64,000 bases of DNA, from the NCBI RefSeq assembly GCF_014805625.2, contig NW_023998417.1:9659780-9723779 (forward strand), written 5' to 3'. A program made the translations under genes and the position numbers. A model generated the notes under the pieces. That model saw nothing but the letters and a program-made list of their open reading frames with translations. It had not been told where the DNA came from and searched no databases. Source of the stretch: Glossina fuscipes. Lineage: Eukaryota > Arthropoda > Insecta > Diptera > Glossinidae. Positions within the stretch are counted from its first letter, which is position 1; the number at the start of each line of letters is the position of its first letter. Positions 61,201 through 64,000 of this stretch are shown here, piece after piece.

Positions 61201-62108
61201 TTGATTTTTTTGTTTTTAAATCAAAAACAGTAAAGAAAAGTATTGTATAAATTAAAAAGGCAAGAAATAATTTCTTTTAACATTTATATGTTCCCAGACA
61301 ATAACACACTTGTTGAGCTCTTCTTTAAAACCACGAATAATAAATTTTATGAAATAAACAAGAAAACAAAAAAGCAAACCAATGGAAAATTTATGCCAAC
61401 TTGACTTTTAAACATGGCCCAAAAGCAAACTTACGTACATACATATACATATACATAAATAGACGCAACAATACACACAAACTGAGAAATAAACATAAAA
61501 GCAACAAAAAATCAATAAAAAATGCATATTTTATACGACATAAAGCAAAGAAACTGAAAATGAATATAAGCAAAAATAAACATATTTATACATACATATA
61601 TACATAAACAATGTAATAATAATGTATACACAGACAACAAAACAAAAATATAAGAAAGACGTGTGTGCCTATGTGTGTTTGTAGAATAAGATGAAAAATA
61701 AGCCACGAAGGTCAAATAAAATTGCCATAAAAAACAAAAAAAAAAAGAAAAGAAAACGAAAGACTGAAGCATTTTATCGATTTCTCTATGTCCTGTGCAA
61801 CAAAATCATTACATAGGAGAGAATAGAAAAACAACAAGATGAACAAGACTAATATACGGCGAACATATGATAAAAATGCAAAGAAAATTATTGTATATAT
61901 ATGTATATATGTGCTCTTATATACTAACATATACTTATGCATTGGTTTTGTGCAATGAGGACACTGACACCATATACGGGTTTAACACAGCAGCAAATGT
62001 TGCGATGATAGATATCTTAAAAAAAAAGGTAACATCACCCAAATAGTAAAAAAAAAAAAAAAAGAAAAAGAAAACAGAATGAATGAAGGAAAAAGAGAAA
62101 GCTTTACG

Positions 62109-62133
62109 AGAGAGAGAGAGAGAGAGAGAGAGA
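62109..62133. repeat. (GA)n microsatellite
   Basis: Twelve GA units. Confidence 0.9.
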
Positions 62134-62904
62134 CGCGAAACAAAACGAAGAGAGTTAGATGTTATTCTCGCGGTTATAATAAAATAATAAATTAAAATTT
62201 TCAATTTCATTAATAAAATGTCTTTTGAAATTTTTAATATTATAGACAGCAAAAGCATTCGCTAAAATATGAGATTGAACCTAAACTAACGGTTTACTAC
62301 CTATGAGCTAAACAGGCTAACATAGTTTTTCAATTAGAAAAATTTTCTTATTGTGTTAACTCAAATGCAAAAAGGAGAAATCACGTACACTGCTTAAAAG
62401 CATGCCAATGTCACACCTCTTGTTAGGAACTCAACTATTGGTTGAAATAAATCATAAAGCTCCTGAAATAAAAGTAATAAGAAAAACGCAGTGAACGCAG
62501 GGAAAGAGTGAAACATAATAATAAATAGACACTGCTTTCCTGTTACGTTGTTTACCGTAACCGTACTGTGCTGTTCCAAGCAGCAACGACGAAGCATGCT
62601 ATGAAGAATTCTTCTTACTCGTGAAAAACCTTCTCCGCATATACTCTTAAGACATATAAACAAAAATTTTGTATATAAAATATATAGCAAGCAATACCTG
62701 TATACACACAGACGCACACGCACCCAACCAAAAACTGCTTATAGGTGGAGTCTCATTTGTATTTACCTCAATGTACCTAAAAAAAAAAAAGTCCAAGTAT
62801 AAAAAAATAGAGAAAAAAATTCCAACGATGCACATGTATCTGTGTACGAGTTTATGTGTGTGTGTGTTGCGTGTGTGTATGTGTTTGTATTTATTATTCA
62901 ACTT

Positions 62905-62943
62905 TCTACCTCTACCTACCTACCTACCTACCTACCTACCTAT
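62905..62943. repeat. (CTAC)n tetranucleotide repeat
   Basis: About eight CTAC units. Confidence 0.9.
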
Positions 62944-63320
62944 CTCCAGCTACCTTTATTAACACAAGCATACAAAGTTTTTTATTAAAATATTGTATTT
63001 ATTTAGAGCACATATAGTATATGCTTGGCAGGAACCCCTAACGGTAAGTCTTATATCCCGACAAAAGATGATTGTATGCTAGTATAAGTGAGCATCTCTG
63101 CGTTTAGAATTGTATTATGTACAGCTGCTGTAAACGTAACTAAAGCTTAGCGAGAAGAGAAAAATTCACACAAGAATCGAAGAAAACAAACAAAAACCAA
63201 TTTTACAACATATGCGCACAACGTTTCTAGAATTTTTTCTTATTTCATCTATCTTCGTCTTTACTGCTATGCTACTAAATTATAAGTAGGTTCCTCTCAA
63301 GAACTGTATTTTATTTATAA

Positions 63321-63340
63321 ACTCTCTCTCTCTCTCTCAC
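63321..63340. repeat. (TC)n microsatellite
   Basis: About nine TC units then ACTCTC. Confidence 0.85.
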
Positions 63341-63591
63341 TCTCTTTGTTGCGCTTTCTATGGTCATGCCTCATCTTAATTATGACAAAGACGTTTATGC
63401 TGTTTGATAATGATAATGACGGCTCTCTCGCTATGTGGTTGCATTTAATTTTGTTTATTTTTGTTATATTATTTTTATTTTTCTTTATTTTTCCGCACAT
63501 ACGGATCGACAGAGCTACTGTCATTTGTGTTTTCCTTTTGCTACAAAAATTGCTTGTTGAGCATTATTTTCTTAAAGTCTTCTTAATTTTC

Positions 63592-63596
<5 letters not shown>

Positions 63597-63622
<26 letters not shown>
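63597..63622. repeat. (TA)n microsatellite
   Basis: About 13 TA units. Confidence 0.9.
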
Positions 63623-63627
<5 letters not shown>

Positions 63628-64000
63628 CTACAAGCAAGATTGATTGGATTTGACCTTTCGTTTGTAACAGCCAAGCGAATGCATTGGTAATTCCATAATT
63701 TAAAATATTTTTACAATTTTTTTTATTTTCAATCTTAAATACCAAATTTTTGATCGACGTGAAAGCTTAAATGCTTAAAAGCTTTGTCTGTTGCTGGTCC
63801 CTTCTATCCGCGGTCCCCGATGTTGGGGAAAAGCTAGCTAAAACCAGCTATGCTTAATTGAAGATTATAGATCAAAAACTGTTCTAACGATATATAAGAT
63901 GTATTGATGAATTGACACAAATGTATCTCATAGCTTATCTACAGGGTCATTATAAAAAACAAATCCGTTCGACAAACCAACACTTCTATTCTAATATCCA

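Larger units (their letters stand above)
61200..64000. other. Microsatellite-rich non-coding block to window end
   Basis: CATA/TA-type repeats near 61432-61462 and 61585-61610, poly(A) (62049-62063), GA (62109-62133), CTAC (62905-62943), TC (63321-63340) and TA (63597-63622). A small C4/G4 hairpin is at 63815-63828. All frames are A/T-tract translations. No gene supported. Confidence 0.6.

Noticed and set aside
1..64000. CRISPR arrays, bacterial operons, rRNA, canonical tRNA genes
   Set aside because: No regularly spaced direct repeats with unique spacers, no prokaryotic gene structure and no intact cloverleaf were found; the DNA is of insect nuclear type.

Overview
This window looks like non-coding nuclear DNA from an insect, most likely a higher fly (Brachycera) and possibly a fruit fly of the tephritid type. 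The grounds are a strongly A+T-rich composition, very dense TA, GA/TC, CAA and GAT microsatellites, many poly(A)/poly(T) tracts of 20-37 nt, and decayed dispersed repeats carrying the 'GTCTGTCCGTCTGTC' type of block common in fly interspersed repeats. There is no bacterial gene organisation, no operon, and no open frame with a recognisable protein domain. The species is an inference from texture and recalled repeat motifs, not from a database match. I could not place the window in a named gene; it reads as part of a large intron or an intergenic region.

Layout: two textures alternate. Microsatellite-rich, homopolymer-rich stretches (about 1-1800, 3500-7600, 14500-16600, 19100-20700, 22900-25450, 27060-28760, 31000-32060, 34100-35200, 41850-44100, 46150-49400, 53130-54900, 56930-58850, 61200-63640) are interrupted by blocks poor in simple repeats. 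The second kind of block contains the dispersed repeats I could pair up. Family A has three copies (8541-8800 plus; 32347-32615 and 41099-41330 minus). Family C has two copies (5431-5540 and 11588-11695). A tRNA-derived, SINE-like family D has three copies (49930-50085 and 56340-56485 minus; 59020-59160 plus). A further fly-type repeat lies at 26180-26440 and a long one at 40360-41010. A degenerate tandem array lies at 29516-29930.

The strongest structural signal is a 400-N assembly gap (37621-38020) flanked on both sides by the same ~1.4 kb sequence. Copy 1 (36191-37620) ends exactly at the gap and copy 2 (38021-39424) begins exactly after it. This is what two overlapping, unmerged allelic contig ends look like, so the 'duplication' is probably an assembly artefact. 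Inside it a minus-strand open frame is preserved between the copies with one synonymous difference, which makes it a weak exon candidate.

No gene is called with confidence. The low-confidence coding or exon candidates are a small secreted-protein-like first exon (46522-46693 plus), the open frame in the duplicated block (36570-36791 and 38377-38598 minus), a 69-codon frame without a start (55124-55333 minus), and a 37-nt micro-exon-like segment (34499-34535 plus). No tRNA, rRNA, snRNA or known microRNA gene, CRISPR array or intact transposon was recognised. There is therefore no gene network to describe; the content is repeats, possible regulatory sequence and an assembly join.
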